64,000 nt of DNA from an uncultured Holophaga sp. (GCF_963677305.1 NZ_OY781925.1:955001-1019000), one strand, 5' to 3'; counted from the first letter of the stretch, positions 54,962 through 63,805 are shown. Notes: generated by a model not told the origin, from the sequence alone. Program-made: numbers and translations.

Positions 54962-55333
54962 ATGAGTCTGTCACGCACGTTCTCGGCTGTGCCCGCCTGG
55001 GTGCTTCTGCTCGGGGTGGCCTCCAGTTCCGCCTCTCTCCTGGCCCAGGGTCCTCCGGCTTTCCTTAAGACTGAGCGCACCCTCGCCACCGTTGAGCACC
55101 AGAGTTATGAGGTGAAGGAGGGGGGCAAGCTCATCATCACCGGAGTCCTCTTCGGAAACATTGCCCTCCAGAAGGGAGGCAAGGTGGTGATCCGGGGGGT
55201 GGTCCACGGAGATGTTGTCAACTACGGTGGTGAGCTCGAGGTGGTTGGCCACGTGACCGGCACCGTCCTGAAAAAGGGCGGGAACACGATCATTGACTCC
55301 AAGAGCACTGTGGATGGCGGAGTCCACTTCTAA
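54962..55333 (+). CDS. Exported bactofilin-like protein, copy 2
   Basis: The protein is 123 aa, equal in length to copy 1 and mostly identical in the GGK-rung region, with a signal peptide (AVPAWVLLLGVASSSASLLAQG). Repeats GGKLIITGVLFGNI, GGKVVIRGVVHGDV and GELEVVGHVTGTV mark the bactofilin-type beta-solenoid. It completes the second lipoprotein/bactofilin module. Likely location is the periplasm or cell surface, where it could form or cap a fibre with the lipoprotein (inference). Confidence 0.75.
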   Translation: MSLSRTFSAVPAWVLLLGVASSSASLLAQGPPAFLKTERTLATVEHQSYEVKEGGKLIITGVLFGNIALQKGGKVVIRGVVHGDVVNYGGELEVVGHVTGTVLKKGGNTIIDSKSTVDGGVHF

Positions 55334-55469
55334 CCTTTCCCGGGTGGTCCCGATTCGCCGGAGCGGGTCCGTCTCTTCCAGTCTTCCGGCGAGGGGCCCA
55401 GATAAGGGGCACGGGGTCGGATGCGGGCGGCTGGCCCGGCGTCCGGCCTCTCTGTGAGGAACGTGTGTC

Positions 55470-56579
55470 ATGCGCAGTCTTTCTTTCGTAGCTCTCACGC
55501 TTTTGGTGGCACCCCTGGCGCAGGCGGCTCCTGCCCATGTCTCTGCCTCGGCTCCGGATCCTTCCGCCCAGGCGGCCCGCCAGTCCCTTCAGCGGGTGTT
55601 GGATGCGGTGGACGGGGCCTGGTTCGGCAGGGCCTATCAGGGGCGGAACGCGGTCCAAGTTTCCGGGAGCATGAACCTGGTTCTCTCTGCGGCGGCCGTC
55701 AATAACAAGGCGGCTCAGCTGACCCAGGGGCAGTTGAAGGGGGTGGCGGCCAAGGGCGGCAAGGTGGCCATGCAGTTGAAGGGCACCTACTTCGCCAATG
55801 GCGATTTCCGCACCGAGACTGCGGGTGACTTCGGACAGCTTGTCTACACCCGGGTGGGCAATCGCGGCTTCCTCTACAGCAAGGAACAGAACGCCTACAC
55901 CACGGCTGTGGATCTGCCCGCGCCCGACTCGCCCACCACCTACATGGGCTGGTTCCGATCGGTGCTCCAGGACATCCGCTCGGCCTATATTGATGCCCCC
56001 ACTTTCAAGGCCAGTCTGGGCAAGGCGGAGGTGGCGGGAGGCCGGAATCTGGAGACGGTGGTCTTCACCGCACCCTCGGGGAAATACGACGCCAGCCGCC
56101 GGGAGCAGAGCATGAAGGAGACCCTGGGCTTCTGGAAGCGGGGACGTCTCACCGTGTCCTTCGACAAGGCGACCCATCTGCCCTACCGCATGACCTTCTC
56201 CAATGAGAAACAGGGCGTGGAGAGTTCCATGAGCTTCAGCTACCTGGACAGCGGGCGGCTCCAAAGTGTGGAGATCGCCAATCGCAGCCGGGGGATGGAG
56301 GGTCCGGGAAACCTGAGGATCAACTATGGGGGGGACGGGCTCATGAGCCACATCTCCGGGCATTTGAGTGGCAAGCAGGTGGGATGGAGCTTCGACCTGG
56401 GCCTTGAGTGGGTTCAGGGGCTGAGTTCCGCCTCCATCCACAGCGCCCCGCCGGCGGGGGCCACCAAGAAGGGGGGGGAGGAGTTCCAGGTGGCCCTCCT
56501 GGTGGGGACGGCGTCCGAGATCTTCGATCTCCAGCGTAACGGCCTGAACCTCCTGGCCCCTAAGATGTCAGGGCACTGA
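55470..56579 (+). CDS. Exported protein of unknown function
   Basis: The protein is 369 aa with a clear signal peptide (LSFVALTLLVAPLAQA) and mixed beta-rich composition. Segments such as LKGTYFANGDFRTETAGDFGQLVYTRVGNRGFLYSKEQNAY and LTVSFDKATHLPYRMTFSNE (key features: curved strand pattern and F-D-K-x-T-x-LP) recall LolA/LppX-like lipoprotein carriers, but I cannot assign it firmly. It lies after the duplicated lipoprotein modules on the same strand, so a link to surface lipoproteins is possible. Its stop is 6 bases from the convergent ribB stop. Confidence 0.6.
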   Translation: MRSLSFVALTLLVAPLAQAAPAHVSASAPDPSAQAARQSLQRVLDAVDGAWFGRAYQGRNAVQVSGSMNLVLSAAAVNNKAAQLTQGQLKGVAAKGGKVAMQLKGTYFANGDFRTETAGDFGQLVYTRVGNRGFLYSKEQNAYTTAVDLPAPDSPTTYMGWFRSVLQDIRSAYIDAPTFKASLGKAEVAGGRNLETVVFTAPSGKYDASRREQSMKETLGFWKRGRLTVSFDKATHLPYRMTFSNEKQGVESSMSFSYLDSGRLQSVEIANRSRGMEGPGNLRINYGGDGLMSHISGHLSGKQVGWSFDLGLEWVQGLSSASIHSAPPAGATKKGGEEFQVALLVGTASEIFDLQRNGLNLLAPKMSGH

Positions 56580-56585
56580 GGCGTC

Positions 56586-57248
56586 TTAGCGGACGCCCGC
56601 CAGCTCGCCTTCCTGAACCCGGCGGTAGGCCACCAGATCCGCCACGGAGAGCACGGGATAGCCCTCGCGCTCTCCGAAGGCGATGATCTCGGGAAGGCGG
56701 GCCATGGTGCCGTCGGGATTGGTGACCTCGCAGAGGACGCCAGCCGGGTCCAGACCGGCCAGCCGCATCAGGTCAACGGTGGCCTCGGTGTGGCCCATGC
56801 GCTCCAATACCCCACCGGGGCGGGCCCGGAGGGGGAAGACATGGCCTGGGCGGCGCAGGTCGGAGGGCTTGGCATCCCGGGCGCTGGCGGCCTTCACGGT
56901 GCGGACCCGGTCGGCGGCGGATACGCCGGTGGTGACCCCTTCATTGGCCTCGATGGTGACGGTGAAGGCGGTGGAGTAGCGGCTGGAGTTGTGCTCCACC
57001 ATCATGGGCAGCTCCAGGGCCTCGATCCGTTCGGCAGGCAGGCAGAGGCAGACGATGCCGCTGCACTCCCGGATGAGCTGGGCCATCTGGGGCACCGTGA
57101 GATGCTGGGCCGAGAAGATCAGGTCCCCCTCGTTCTCCCGGTCCTCGTCGTCCACAACCAGTACGCCCGAGCCCGCCCGCAGTGCCGCCAGGCCACGCTC
57201 CACCCGCTCCAGGGCGCTTCCGAAGGCTTCCAGTCCCTTGTCCTGCAT
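56586..57248 (-). CDS. ribB: 3,4-dihydroxy-2-butanone 4-phosphate synthase
   Basis: The protein is 220 aa, a stand-alone RibB without a RibA domain. It has [20 protein letters not shown] near residue 28, [19 protein letters not shown] and [10 protein letters not shown], with GHTEATVDL near 150. It turns ribulose 5-phosphate into the four-carbon precursor of the riboflavin xylene ring. An FMN riboswitch lies directly upstream, so the gene is repressed when FMN is plentiful. The many flavoproteins in the window create demand for this product. Confidence 0.96.
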   Translation of the reverse strand: MQDKGLEAFGSALERVERGLAALRAGSGVLVVDDEDRENEGDLIFSAQHLTVPQMAQLIRECSGIVCLCLPAERIEALELPMMVEHNSSRYSTAFTVTIEANEGVTTGVSAADRVRTVKAASARDAKPSDLRRPGHVFPLRARPGGVLERMGHTEATVDLMRLAGLDPAGVLCEVTNPDGTMARLPEIIAFGEREGYPVLSVADLVAYRRVQEGELAGVR

Positions 57249-57300
57249 GTCCGCTCCAATCCGTGAAAACGCAGGGCGGCAGGAACCAGACTGGCTGGTC

Positions 57301-57437
57301 GCACCTCTTCTGTCCGGACTGTGACCGTCGGCTCCGGCTTCTCACCGGATCTGCTGACCCTTCCATGGGAAGGCGCTCGCGGGCTCCCCGGATGACCCGG
57401 GATACCGCCGGTGGGGAATCGCACCCCGCCCTGAGGT
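57301..57437 (-). promoter_or_regulatory. FMN riboswitch (RFN element)
   Basis: Read on the minus strand, the leader holds all the diagnostic RFN blocks in order: CTCAGGGCGGGGTGCGA, CCCCACCGGCGGTA, GAGCCCGCGAGCGCC, GGGTCAGCAGATCCGGTG, GAAGCCGGAGCCGACGGT and CACAGTCCGGACAGAAGAGG. It ends about 50 bases before the ribB ATG and should switch off translation or transcription when FMN is bound. Confidence 0.96.
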
Positions 57438-57512
57438 TGGGTTGAGCATACCACGCATCCATCCGACCTGTCTGGGAGGTCCGATGGATATCAGTGCAAA
57501 AAAAAGAGTTGG

Positions 57513-57610
57513 TCACGGATGGAAGACGTGGATGGGAATGGCCCGGGGTGCCTGGGCCGCCCTGCGGAGTGGGGGCGGTCATCCGTGCCCATCTGTGCGA
57601 ATCCGTGGCT
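57513..57610. repeat. Intergenic 'ATCCGTG' repeat with inverted arms
   Basis: CACGGATGGAAGACGTGGATGGG near 57513 and CATCCGTGCCCATCTGTGCGAATCCGTGG near 57579 carry related ATCCGTG/CACGGAT words in opposite orientation around a GC-rich centre. Runs of this word type occur between genes in several bacterial genomes. It may fold into a long imperfect hairpin at the end of the adjacent transcript. Confidence 0.45.
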
Positions 57611-57621
57611 GAAAAGGCTTT

Positions 57622-58281
57622 TCAGGCCTTCCCGCGGCTGCGCTTGGCGTGTTCCACCAGGAGGGCATGCCACTCCTGGTAGAGGGTCACCTCCGCCGGA
57701 AGCCCCCGCACGCAGAAGTCCTTCAGGGCTTCGTAGCCAAGCCCAGGGCCGATGAAGCCCTCCGCCTCCAGCACCCGCCGGGTGTAGGCGTCCACCACCA
57801 TTTCCAGCTCGCCGTAGGCGTAGAGCCGGATGCTGTCGGCAGTCTCCGGCCCGATGCCCCAGACTCCCAGCAGGGCCTCCCGGGTGGGGCTGGCGCCTCC
57901 AAGGGCCTGGAAGAAGGCCGCCCACTCCCGCAGCTTGCGGGCCTTGGCGTTGAAGTAGCCCGAGGGGCGGATCCGCTCGGCGAGATCCTCCGGGGCCAGA
58001 TCCAGGAGGACCACCGGGTCCAGGGCGCATCCTGCCTGGAGCTTCAGCAGGGCCTTCTCCACATTCGTCCAGGCGGTGTTCTGGGTGAGGATGGCACCCA
58101 CCCCGATCTCGAAGCGCTGGGCCGCGTCCCGGGGGAAGCTGTAGTCCCCCGGGTGGTAACCCGTGATGGCGCCTGTCTTGGTGGGGTTGCAACCGGGATG
58201 GGCCAGCAGGGGCCACCAGCCCTGGGGGCCGTAGTCCTCCAGCATGCGTCGGTGGAAGTGGTAGAGTGCGCTTGGGGCCAT
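57622..58281 (-). CDS. HhH-GPD DNA glycosylase (endonuclease III/MagIII-like)
   Basis: The protein is 219 aa. AILTQNTAWTNVEKAL is the HhH-GPD superfamily start, LLGVWGIGPETADSI is the helix-hairpin-helix, and the catalytic Asp lies in MVVDAYTRRVL. The Lys of endonuclease III lyase (KTA) is replaced by Glu (ETA), and there is no C-terminal Fe-S Cys cluster, as in Helicobacter MagIII 3-methyladenine glycosylase. It probably removes alkylated bases without lyase activity. Divergent from the PPC-domain gene. Confidence 0.85.
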   Translation of the reverse strand: MAPSALYHFHRRMLEDYGPQGWWPLLAHPGCNPTKTGAITGYHPGDYSFPRDAAQRFEIGVGAILTQNTAWTNVEKALLKLQAGCALDPVVLLDLAPEDLAERIRPSGYFNAKARKLREWAAFFQALGGASPTREALLGVWGIGPETADSIRLYAYGELEMVVDAYTRRVLEAEGFIGPGLGYEALKDFCVRGLPAEVTLYQEWHALLVEHAKRSRGKA

Positions 58282-58305
58282 GGGCCCATTCTAGTGGAGT
58301 CCGGT

Positions 58306-58749
58306 GTGCGCTATTCCGAGGTCCGGCAGGGCCGCACCTTCATCCTCAGGCTGGAGGATGGCGACCTATTCCATGAGTGCGTCGAGCGCTTCGCCGCCGA
58401 CCAGGGCATCCGGAGTGCGGCGCTCATCGCCCTGGGGGCCGCGGACGCGGGCAGCCGCATCGTCTCCGGTCCCGCCGAGGATCGCAGCGAGCCCATTGTG
58501 CCTGTGGAGATGGTGCTGGAGCGGGTCCACGAGATCAGTGGCACGGGGACGGTCTTTCCCGATGCTGAGGGGAAGCCCACCCTCCACTTCCACCTGGCGG
58601 GGGGGCGAAAGGGCTCCACCTTTGCCGGCTGCGGCCGCCGGGGGGTCAAGGTCTGGCACGTCATGGAGGTGGTGCTCTGGGAGCTGCTGGACAGCACTGC
58701 GGTCCGGCGCTGGGAGCGGGCCTCGGGCTTCGAGCTGCTGCAGCCTTGA
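58306..58749 (+). CDS. PPC/DUF296 domain protein
   Basis: The protein is about 147 aa. FILRLEDGDLFHECVERFAADQGIRSAALIALGAADAG is followed by GTVFPDAEGKPTLHFHLAGG with conserved metal-binding-like His residues, the pattern of the plants-and-prokaryotes-conserved (PPC) domain. Bacterial members are small DNA-binding-like or metal-binding proteins of unknown role. GTG 58306 has GGAG at 6-base spacing; GTG 58294 is an alternative. Confidence 0.75.
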   Translation: MRYSEVRQGRTFILRLEDGDLFHECVERFAADQGIRSAALIALGAADAGSRIVSGPAEDRSEPIVPVEMVLERVHEISGTGTVFPDAEGKPTLHFHLAGGRKGSTFAGCGRRGVKVWHVMEVVLWELLDSTAVRRWERASGFELLQP

Positions 58750-58908
58750 GTGAGAAGTGCTCTCGGAGGCTGAGCCCAGGCCCATGGACAGACTCCGGGA
58801 GCAGCTGGTGAAGTCCACGCGGGTAAGCAGGGCTTGGCCGTGCTCCAGGTCCACGAAGAGGTGGGCTTGAATATACACATGCTGCCGAATTGGACATCTA
58901 GTGACTAT

Positions 58909-61425
58909 CTATTGCAGCGCCTCCAGGCGCTCCAGTGCCATCACCGGGCGCTGGGCCTGCCGGGAGCTCGCGAGGTCCACCCGCCACTCTGCCACCCAGT
59001 CGTTGGCTTCCTCCTGGTCCACCAGCATCTGCTGGACGAGTAGGCTGCTCTCCTCCTCCTTGGTGTAGGTATGGCGCAGGTTGCGGCCCTCGGGGTCGAG
59101 CCGGGGTCCCTGGTGCTCCCGGCGGTAGGCCTCCAGGGCAGCCCGCAGGTGCTCCGTGCTCCAGGCAGAGGCGTCCCCCAGCTCCTGCAGCAGCTCCAGG
59201 GCCTCATCGAGGCTGTTCGCAGAAAGCAGGCGCAGGAAGGTGAAGATCCGGTCGCGGATGGCGGCCAGGAAGCCCTTGCGGTCCTTCGTGACATCCCGCA
59301 GGGCCTCGGGGGGGCGCTCCTCCTGGCGCTCCGGGGCCTCGTAGCCCGCATCCTGCATCTTCTCCCACTCGTCCAGCAGGCTGGAGTCCACCTGGCGGAT
59401 CATGGCCCCCAGATAGAGCTCCATCTCCCTGACCTCATCGGTCTTGGCGGACTCGGGCACCGTCTGGGCCACCACCTTGTAGACGCTGTTGAGGTGGCGC
59501 AGCAGGAGCCCCTCGCCCCGCTGCAGCTCGTAGTCCCGCACGTAGTCGGAGAAGGTGCGGTAGGTCTCGAACATCTCCCGGGCGATGGACTTGGGGCGGA
59601 TGGCCTCCTGGCCCACCCAGGGATGGGCCTCGGCGAAGGCGTTGAAGGTGGTGTAGACGAAGTCCCGCAGGGGTTTGGGGTACTCCAGCTTCTCCAGCTC
59701 CTCCATGCGCTTCTCGTACTCGATGCCCTCCATCTTCATCTCCGCCAGGCGTCGGGACTTCACCCGGTCCAGCTGCTTGCGGAGGATGGCCTCGGGGTTC
59801 TCCAGGATGGACTCCACCAGGGTCAGCAGATCCAGGGCGTAGGTGGGGCTCTCCCGCTCCAGGAGCTGGAGGGTGTCCAGAAGGTAGAGGGAGAGGGCGT
59901 GGTTGAGGGAGAAGTCCTCCTGAAGCTCCACGTTCACCCGCAGCTTGGCGCCCTCGGGGGTGGGGGGTACGAACTCCACGATCCTCCGGTCGATGAGGCT
60001 GCGGAAGAGCTGCCAGGCCCGCTTGCGGTGAGCGTCCTTGGCCCGCTCCGTCTCGTGGCTGCCGCGGATGAGGCGGCGCATGGCCTCGCAACCGTCCCCT
60101 TTGCGGGAGAGCACGTTCAGCAGCATGCCGTGGCTCACCTGGAAGCGGCTCTGGAGCTTCTCAGGCTGGGCCTCGATGAGGCGTGCGAAGGTCTTCTCGT
60201 CCCACATGACGAAGCCGCGCTCCGGGGGCTTGCGGGGGACGAACTTCTTGCCCCCCTTGGCCGAGAGCTTGCGGTTCTCGATGACATGCTCCGGGGCCTG
60301 GGCCACCACATAGCCCACGGTGTCGAAGCCCTTGCGCCCGGCGCGGCCCGAGATCTGGTGGAAGTCCCGGGCGCTGAGGATGGCGGTCTTGTCGCCGCTG
60401 AACTTGCAGAGCTTGGTGAAGAGCACCGTGCGGATGGGCACATTGATCCCCACTCCCAGGGTGTCGGTGCCGCAGATGACCTTGAGGAGGCCCTTCTGGG
60501 CCAGCTGCTCCACCAGGATGCGGTACTTGGGCAGGAGCCCCGCATGGTGCAGCCCGATGCCCTGGCGCAGCCAGCGCTTGAGGTCGGGACCATAGGGGCT
60601 GTTGAACTTCACGCCCTCCAGGGCCTCGGCCAGTGCCGTCTTCTCGTCCCGGCTGGTGACGTTGAGGCTGGTGAAGTCCTGGGCGCTGGCGGCGGCCTCC
60701 AACTGGGTGAAGTGGACCACGTAGACCGGGGTCTTGCCCTCCTCCACCAGCTTCTCCAGGGTGAGGCTCAGGGGGGAGTCGGCGTAGGAGAAGGCCAGGG
60801 GCACGGGGCGATGGGTGTGCTTGACGGTGACCGCCTCCTGGCCCGTGAGCCGTTGCAGCTCCATCTCGAAAAACAGCGTGTCGCCCAGGGTGGCGCTCAT
60901 GAGCAGGAATCGGGTCTGGGGGAGGGTCAGCAGGGGCACCTGCCAGGCCACGCCCCGCTCCCGGTCGGCGTAGTAGTGGAACTCGTCCATGACCACATCG
61001 TGGACCTGGGCCTCCTCCCCTTCGCAGAGGGCGATGTTGGCCAGGATCTCCGCGGTGCAGCAGAGGATGGGCGCATCGTGGTTCACGGTGGCGTCTCCGG
61101 TGCTGAGGCCCACGTTCTGGGGGCCGAACTCCCGGCACAGCGCCATCCACTTCTCGTTGACCAGGGCCTTGATGGGACAGGTGTAGACCGAGCGCCGCCC
61201 CTGGGCCAGGGAGCGGAAGTGCAGGGCTGTCGCCACCAGAGACTTGCCGGATCCCGTGGGGGTGTTGAGGATGACGTTCTTGCCCTCGAAGAGCTCCAGG
61301 ATGGCCTGCTCCTGGGCGGGATAGAGGCTGAGTCCCTGGCTGTCGACGTAGTCCAGGAAGCGGCCCAGGAGGTTGCCGGAGCTGAGGTCCCCGTCCCGGG
61401 GCAGGAGATCATAGAGAGTGCTCAT
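58909..61425 (-). CDS. Ski2-like DEAD/DEAH-box helicase with DUF3516-type C-terminus
   Basis: The protein is 838 aa. Helicase motifs are complete: NTPTGSGKS (about 55), VVMDEFHYY (about 148), [39 protein letters not shown] and [16 protein letters not shown] long alpha-helical C-terminal half follows, as in bacterial Ski2-like proteins with DUF3516. It should unwind RNA or DNA 3'-5' with ATP. No operon partner; about 160 bases without a gene separate its stop from the PPC gene. Confidence 0.88.
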   Translation of the reverse strand: MSTLYDLLPRDGDLSSGNLLGRFLDYVDSQGLSLYPAQEQAILELFEGKNVILNTPTGSGKSLVATALHFRSLAQGRRSVYTCPIKALVNEKWMALCREFGPQNVGLSTGDATVNHDAPILCCTAEILANIALCEGEEAQVHDVVMDEFHYYADRERGVAWQVPLLTLPQTRFLLMSATLGDTLFFEMELQRLTGQEAVTVKHTHRPVPLAFSYADSPLSLTLEKLVEEGKTPVYVVHFTQLEAAASAQDFTSLNVTSRDEKTALAEALEGVKFNSPYGPDLKRWLRQGIGLHHAGLLPKYRILVEQLAQKGLLKVICGTDTLGVGINVPIRTVLFTKLCKFSGDKTAILSARDFHQISGRAGRKGFDTVGYVVAQAPEHVIENRKLSAKGGKKFVPRKPPERGFVMWDEKTFARLIEAQPEKLQSRFQVSHGMLLNVLSRKGDGCEAMRRLIRGSHETERAKDAHRKRAWQLFRSLIDRRIVEFVPPTPEGAKLRVNVELQEDFSLNHALSLYLLDTLQLLERESPTYALDLLTLVESILENPEAILRKQLDRVKSRRLAEMKMEGIEYEKRMEELEKLEYPKPLRDFVYTTFNAFAEAHPWVGQEAIRPKSIAREMFETYRTFSDYVRDYELQRGEGLLLRHLNSVYKVVAQTVPESAKTDEVREMELYLGAMIRQVDSSLLDEWEKMQDAGYEAPERQEERPPEALRDVTKDRKGFLAAIRDRIFTFLRLLSANSLDEALELLQELGDASAWSTEHLRAALEAYRREHQGPRLDPEGRNLRHTYTKEEESSLLVQQMLVDQEEANDWVAEWRVDLASSRQAQRPVMALERLEALQ

Positions 61426-61472
61426 CCCTCCATGGTAAGGCGGGCGTGCTTGAATGAGCTGGAGGTGTCCTC

Positions 61473-61979
61473 ATGTCCCACGAATCTCCTGACCATCCAC
61501 TCCGCTTCCTCCTCCCCCATCGGCACCTGCACTCGCTCTTCGGGGATGACTGGTTCGCGAAGAAGGCGGAGGGTTTCGCCCGCTTCTTCGGCACCCCGGT
61601 CTTCCTGGTGGTGCAGTCCTTGATCGTGCTGGTCTGGATCGGGCTCAATGTCTCCGGCCTCACCCGCTTCGACATCTACCCCTTCATCCTCTTGAATCTG
61701 GCCTTCAGTCTGCAGTCCGCCTATGCTGCACCGCTGATCCTCCTGGCCCAGACCCGACAAGCGGACCGGGACAAGGCCCACGCCGAAGCCGATGCCCAGC
61801 ATCGTGAGGCCCTCGCCCAAGCCAGTGAAAGGCGGGAGAACCTGGCGGCGGAGCAGACGACCCGCCTCCTGGAGCTGATGGAGCAGAACACCCGCCTGAC
61901 CGAACTGGTCAGCGAGATGAGTCGGAGGATCGAGGTGCTCACCCAGGAGGTGCATCAGAGGGTCGTGCCCGCCCGGTGA
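61473..61979 (+). CDS. DUF1003 membrane protein
   Basis: The protein is 168 aa. The conserved DUF1003 core has two membrane helices (PVFLVVQSLIVLVWIGLNV and YPFILLNLAFSLQSAYAAPLILLAQ) followed by a Glu/Ala-rich coiled coil with QADRDKAHAEADAQHREAL. Function is unknown in the family. Divergent from the helicase gene; the ATG at 61473 has GGAGGT upstream. Confidence 0.85.
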   Translation: MSHESPDHPLRFLLPHRHLHSLFGDDWFAKKAEGFARFFGTPVFLVVQSLIVLVWIGLNVSGLTRFDIYPFILLNLAFSLQSAYAAPLILLAQTRQADRDKAHAEADAQHREALAQASERRENLAAEQTTRLLELMEQNTRLTELVSEMSRRIEVLTQEVHQRVVPAR

Positions 61980-61991
61980 GCTGAGGTCTGC

Positions 61992-62309
61992 TCAGGCCTT
62001 CATGTCCATGATCTGACCCAGCATCTCGTCCTGGGTTTTCAGGGTCTCCAGGTTGGCCGAGTAGGACCCCGACTGGGTCATGAGGTTGACCATCTCGGTG
62101 GCATAGTCCACGTTGGAACCCCCGGGGACCGTCGATTCCTGACTTTCGCTGAGCTGGGAGGCCTTGACTCCGCCCCCGGCCTGATCTTCCAGGTCGAGGC
62201 GCTTGGCCTTGTACCCGCTGGAGTTCGCATTGGCGATGTTGTTCGCGGTCACGGCTGTGCCGAGGGAGGCTGCGTTGAGTCCGGACAGCCCGATGTCGTA
62301 CGTGCTCAT
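61992..62309 (-). CDS. Flagellar rod protein FlgC-like, isolated gene
   Basis: The protein is 105 aa. The N-terminus GLSGLNAASLGTAVTANNIANANSSGYKAKRLDLED is the flagellar rod/hook signature (ANNIAN), and the C-terminus VDYATEMVNLMTQSGSYSANLETLKTQDEMLGQIMDMKA is the matching coiled-coil end. It is shorter than typical FlgC (about 140 aa) because the middle is short. No other flagellar genes are nearby, so it may be a displaced rod protein or a shortened paralogue. Confidence 0.8.
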   Translation of the reverse strand: MSTYDIGLSGLNAASLGTAVTANNIANANSSGYKAKRLDLEDQAGGGVKASQLSESQESTVPGGSNVDYATEMVNLMTQSGSYSANLETLKTQDEMLGQIMDMKA

Positions 62310-62533
62310 GTCCCAGCCCTCCAGTTCCTCAATTTAAGTCCGGGCCATCCAGGCGGCAATGGGCAGGAAGGAGTGGCCGGCCCATGTTGGGGGGCAGCCG
62401 AGGGGTATTCCGTGTCCAGACTGGCATTTCCACTCTTTCCCCTTGCCCTGATCTCGTGATCGCCGACTACGCCAGCAGCATCAGGATTCCGGCACTCAGC
62501 CGAGCTGAGATCTGTCGATGACCCGGTACGCGC
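62310..62533. other. Intergenic region between flgC-like and IclR genes
   Basis: These 224 bases hold no gene. The last part (62491-62529) is copy B of the short dispersed repeat and lies right after the IclR stop. Confidence 0.5.
62491..62529. repeat. Short dispersed intergenic repeat, copy B
   Basis: On the minus strand ATCGACAGATCTCAG...GGCTGAGTGCCGG...ATCCTGAT begins just after the IclR stop. It matches copy A at 33945-33983. A CTCAG/CTGAG hairpin with a 5-base loop is formed here. Confidence 0.5.
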
Positions 62534-63325
62534 TTATGGGATCCACCTGCGCCAGTGCAGGGCCTGGGTTCCCTCGAAGAGGAAGCGTATGACCTGGTCG
62601 CCGATGGCGTGGAAGCGCTCCGACGGCATGGGGATGCTCATGGAGCCCAGCTCGCCGCCGGGACCCTTGAGCGGGATCGCGATGCCGCAGATGCCTGTCT
62701 GGAACTCCTCGTTGTCCAGGGCGATGCCGGTGCGGCGTATCTCTTCGATTTCAGACAGGATGGGTTCCCAGGTGGTGTGGGTGTTCCGGGTGAGGCGCAC
62801 CAGGGGGACGTTGGCCTTCAAGTCCGCCAGTTCCGCGTCGTTCAGGGTGGCGAGGAGGGCTTTCCCGCAGGCGGTGGCGTAGAGGGGCAGGGAGCTGCCC
62901 ATGGCGGCCACCATGTGGAGGGGCTGGATCCCGGTGATCAGGTCCATGACTACAGCCCGGCGGTGGGCGGTGACGCACAGGTAGACGCACTCGTCGGTCT
63001 TGGACGCCAGCTGCATCACCATGGGCCGGGCGATGTTGGCGATGTCGAAGGGGCGGATGTTGGAGGCGAAGCGGGCCAGGGTCGGACCCAGGCGGTAGAC
63101 GCTGGTGGAGGGGGGGGTCAGGACGATGTTCTGGTCCTCGAAGGTCTCCAGAATCCGCCGTACGGTGGAGCGGGGCAGCTTCACGTAGTGGCAAATCTCC
63201 CTGATGCTGAGCCCGTCGGGATGGTCATTGAGAGCCATCAATATGTCATAGGCCCGCTCCAGGAGCCGGGTCTTGTCTCCGGCCTTTTCGAGGGGGGCAG
63301 GGGCTTGGGGCTTGTGCTCTGTCAT
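62534..63325 (-). CDS. IclR-family transcriptional regulator
   Basis: The protein is 263 aa. The N-terminal winged helix (LLERAYDILMALNDHPDGLSIREICHYVKLPRSTVRRILETFED in outline: L-I-L-L, S-I-R-E-I, S-T-V-R-R) is followed by an effector domain with YATACGKALLA and the CGIAIPL-type C-terminal segment. It represses or activates genes for catabolism of aromatic or other carbon sources. Divergent from the UroD-type methyltransferase at 63806, with two TGTCC/GGACA palindromes between them, so it probably controls that gene and itself. Confidence 0.9.
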   Translation of the reverse strand: MTEHKPQAPAPLEKAGDKTRLLERAYDILMALNDHPDGLSIREICHYVKLPRSTVRRILETFEDQNIVLTPPSTSVYRLGPTLARFASNIRPFDIANIARPMVMQLASKTDECVYLCVTAHRRAVVMDLITGIQPLHMVAAMGSSLPLYATACGKALLATLNDAELADLKANVPLVRLTRNTHTTWEPILSEIEEIRRTGIALDNEEFQTGICGIAIPLKGPGGELGSMSIPMPSERFHAIGDQVIRFLFEGTQALHWRRWIP

Positions 63326-63805
63326 CGTGTCAACTGTTTTTCCAAGTTGATCCTACGCTAAGGCCGCTAAGGCTCGGCGGGCTAATTTAAATATAATTAT
63401 TGGATTATATTTAATGAACTGGAACCTGCCCCGGATCTGGTCTGCCCAGAGGGCGGCGGCGGAGCGGGGCATTTCCGGTGCTGCCGGGTGGGGTAGGTCC
63501 TTTCCATGGGCGATTTGGCTAAAAATGTCCACCAGGTGGACATGTCGTGTCCGTTCAATGGACAAAATTCTCTTGCGCACTGGTCTGACCTGTTCTAGCT
63601 TCGGTACCTGAGGATCACCAGACAAGACATCTGTCCCCGACCGAGGTAGAGGCTTCTCGCGCGGTCGCTTTGATGAGCCACTCCAGGCTCTGCCCCGGCT
63701 CCAGCCCGGCGGCCGGAGGCCTGTCCTGCGTTACCGTCCCACCTTGATCACCGCCTTACCGGGCTCCGGCCCACCACCCCCCCCCCATTTTCATGAGGTG
63801 CATCA
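63326..63805. promoter_or_regulatory. Divergent regulatory region of IclR and UroD-type methyltransferase genes
   Basis: This 480-base region has no gene. It includes an AT-rich tract near 63383-63416 (promoter-like, probably for the IclR gene) and the paired palindromes at 63526-63564. The segment after 63600 is GC-rich with no clear feature until the GAGGTG ribosome site before 63806. Confidence 0.55.
63526..63564. promoter_or_regulatory. Paired palindromic operators, probably for the IclR regulator
   Basis: TGTCCACCAGGTGGACA (63526-63542) is a perfect 17-base palindrome. TGTCCGTTCAATGGACA (63548-63564) shares the TGTCC and GGACA arms with a different centre. The centres are 22 bases apart, so two dimers could bind the same helix face. 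Confidence 0.6.

Noticed and set aside
59071..61623. 850-codon open frame opposite the Ski2-like helicase
   Set aside because: It is a mirror frame of a gene with all helicase motifs; long antisense frames are common in this GC-rich DNA.
63353..63625. 90-codon minus-strand frame in the IclR/methyltransferase gap
   Set aside because: It covers the AT-rich promoter and the palindromes, lacks a ribosome site and matches no family.
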